Source of the DNA: Paraescarpia echinospica
Lineage: Eukaryota > Annelida > Polychaeta > Sabellida > Siboglinidae
Direction: 5' to 3'
Assembly: GCA_020002185.1 (NCBI GenBank)
Contig: CM034533.1
Location: 67,430,119 to 67,494,118, forward strand
DNA: 64,000 nucleotides
The notes under the pieces were generated by a model, which saw only the letters and a program-made list of their open reading frames with translations, searched no databases and was not told the DNA's origin. Positions 63,022 to 64,000 of the stretch are shown one piece after another (the first letter of the stretch is position 1; each line of letters begins with the position of its first letter). Made by a program: the position numbers and the translations under genes.

Positions 63022-63028
63022 TATATAA
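63022..63028 (+). promoter_or_regulatory. TATA box of the NADAR ORF
   Basis: TATATAA in the context ACAGTATATAAGCGG, 33 bp before the ATG at 63061. The short leader is typical of compact viral genes. A CTAGCGGTGGTGAC motif just upstream recurs in this region. Confidence 0.6.
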
Positions 63029-63060
63029 GCGGTGACGGTAGCGGGTTATCGGTAGTCGGT

Positions 63061-63516
63061 ATGATGTCGTCACCTATAAGGTTTGGTGGATCGCGGTCGT
63101 TCTTGTCGAATATGTATTTGTGTCGAGTGTCGGCCTTCGGTCGGGGCTTTCGATCCGTCGAGCACGCCTATCAGTATAGGAAAGCAATATTCTACGACGA
63201 CGTGGAATGTGCCGAACGTATCAAAAGTACGCGATCCTCTTATGCAGCGAAACGACGCGGTTACGACATTCGAAAAAAGAGAACGGGAACCAAATGGACC
63301 GACGTTAGGGTGAAGTGTATGAAGACGTTGTTGAGGAGGAAGTTTGACGGCTCGAGCGATTTGAAGGCCGAACTGTTGGCCACCGGGGACGCCGAATTGG
63401 TGGAATGGGTACCGAGTAGGGAGGGTTTTTGGGGTACCGGAATCGGGGGCGATGCGGGGGAGAACATGCTCGGTAAACTGTTGATGAAGTTGCGCGATGA
63501 TTATAAAGACGCGTAA
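63061..63516 (+). CDS. NADAR-domain protein
   Basis: The 151-residue ORF is one full NADAR domain: FLSNMY at 14-19, the conserved VEHAYQYRKA at 33-42, KKRTGTKW at 72-79, LLATGDAELVEW at 105-116 and WGTGIGGDAGENMLGKLLM at 124-142. The length equals the family's usual 150-160 residues. Known members act on N-glycosidic bonds: some in riboflavin-pathway intermediates, others removing ADP-ribose from guanine. Many are carried by phages and large DNA viruses, where ADP-ribose chemistry touches host defence. The start at 63061 is preferred because a TATA box lies 33 bp upstream. It has no intron, is rich in CpG compared with the DNA to its left, and is followed 28 bp later by an ATPase ORF. Which substrate it uses cannot be told. 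Confidence 0.85.
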   Translation: MMSSPIRFGGSRSFLSNMYLCRVSAFGRGFRSVEHAYQYRKAIFYDDVECAERIKSTRSSYAAKRRGYDIRKKRTGTKWTDVRVKCMKTLLRRKFDGSSDLKAELLATGDAELVEWVPSREGFWGTGIGGDAGENMLGKLLMKLRDDYKDA

Positions 63517-63544
63517 AAAGTGTTCGTCGTTCAGTCGTCGAAAA

Positions 63545-64000
63545 ATGAACGGACCGTCGTTGAAGCATCCTTTTACGTGTATAGTAGCCGGTCCTACGGG
63601 GTGCGGTAAGACGACGTTCGTCGAGCGTCTGATACGTCACGACGCTATGATCGATCCGCCGCCGGAGAAAATCCTCTGGTGCTACGGGCAGTGGCAGAGC
63701 GGCTACGCGTCTATGTCTTCGAAAATAGAGTTCGTAGACGGTCTGCCGGATCCGAAACGTTTAGACGGTAAATCGAGAACGCTTCTAGTACTCGACGACC
63801 TCATGGAGGAGACCGATAGCCGGGTGACGGTACTATTTACTAAAAAAGTCATCATTGTAATACGTCGGTCGTACAACTGCGACAGAACATGTTTCCGAAA
63901 GGGAAAGAAAACCGTACAATCAGCCTGAACGCCCAATACATAGTGCTATTTAAGAGCCCCCGAGATGCCGGCCAAGGAGGTCACCTAGCGAAACAGATGT
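63545..64000 (+). pseudogene. Packaging-type P-loop ATPase, frameshifted, cut by window end
   Basis: From the ATG at 63545 (MNGPSLKHPF) the protein has Walker A GPTGCGKT at residues 16-23, ILWCYGQWQ at 43-51, and Walker B LLVLDDLM at 80-87 with an acidic pair. After residue 99 the frame slips in a run of six A (63842-63847) and ends at 63926. The expected continuation of the family is found in the next frame from about 63847 to the window end, with motifs such as QNMFPKGKENRTISLN and FKSPRDA, so one base is missing or two are extra. Related proteins recur in many animal genomes. The fold resembles FtsK/HerA-A32-type DNA-packaging ATPases of Polinton, adintovirus and large DNA viruses, a placement I infer. 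An alternative ATG at 63497 overlaps NADAR and is not preferred. The slip may be an assembly error. Confidence 0.7.

Noticed and set aside
63497..63544. Upstream ATG start for the ATPase
   Set aside because: It overlaps the NADAR gene and adds a basic stretch not expected in the family; the ATG at 63545 leads straight into the conserved start.

Overview
The window looks like nuclear DNA from a marine invertebrate, most likely a mollusc or another lophotrochozoan. It is AT-rich and intron-bearing, dense in (GT)n, (CAT)n and GACA/GGCA microsatellites, tandem repeats and decayed transposons, and carries CR1/L2-type LINEs, pogo-type transposons and MITEs. The best host gene is a secreted chitin-binding plus laminin-G-like protein of the kind seen in molluscan shell matrix. 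The species cannot be named from the sequence alone.

Layout. 0-4 kb: a candidate MITE, a decayed LINE reverse transcriptase and unassigned DNA. 4.08-17.63 kb: one long 92-bp satellite with higher-order structure, a 1000-N assembly gap and a badly resolved patch. 17.7-31.6 kb: two copies of an unrecognised gene ('gene X') in opposite orientations. One is on the minus strand (17.7-20.6 kb); the other is on the plus strand (24.0-29.9 kb) and is split by an intact LINE ORF of 1218 codons (25.0-28.7 kb) that carries a 2A-like motif. Between the copies lies a spliced SGNH-hydrolase-like gene or pseudogene. A 19-bp minisatellite follows the plus copy. 31.7-34.2 kb: duplicated histone-type 3'-end stem-loops and several small tandem repeats. 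35.3-39.3 kb: a decayed full-length CR1-like LINE on the minus strand. 39.7-41.1 kb: a MITE with 8-bp target duplication and a LINE fragment. 42.7-43.9 kb: a decayed integrase-core gene. 46.2-48.3 and 52.9-53.9 kb: two related pogo-type deletion derivatives. 49.2-50.0 kb: a Harbinger-type MITE and a tRNA-derived SINE.

54.6-61.6 kb holds an apparently complete host gene with a TATA box, a non-coding first exon, seven coding exons with consistent splice phases and a poly(A) signal. It encodes a 348-residue secreted protein with one CBM14 domain and one LamG/ConA-like domain.

The last 1.6 kb (62.4-64.0 kb) is different in character: rich in CpG and compactly organised. It has short direct repeats with TATA-like cores, two 78-nt tRNA-like units ending in T runs, a TATA-driven NADAR-domain ORF and, 28 bp further on, a packaging-type P-loop ATPase ORF with a one-base frameshift, which runs off the window. 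This resembles the edge of an integrated DNA-virus-like or Polinton/adinto-like element and is the most unusual part of the window.
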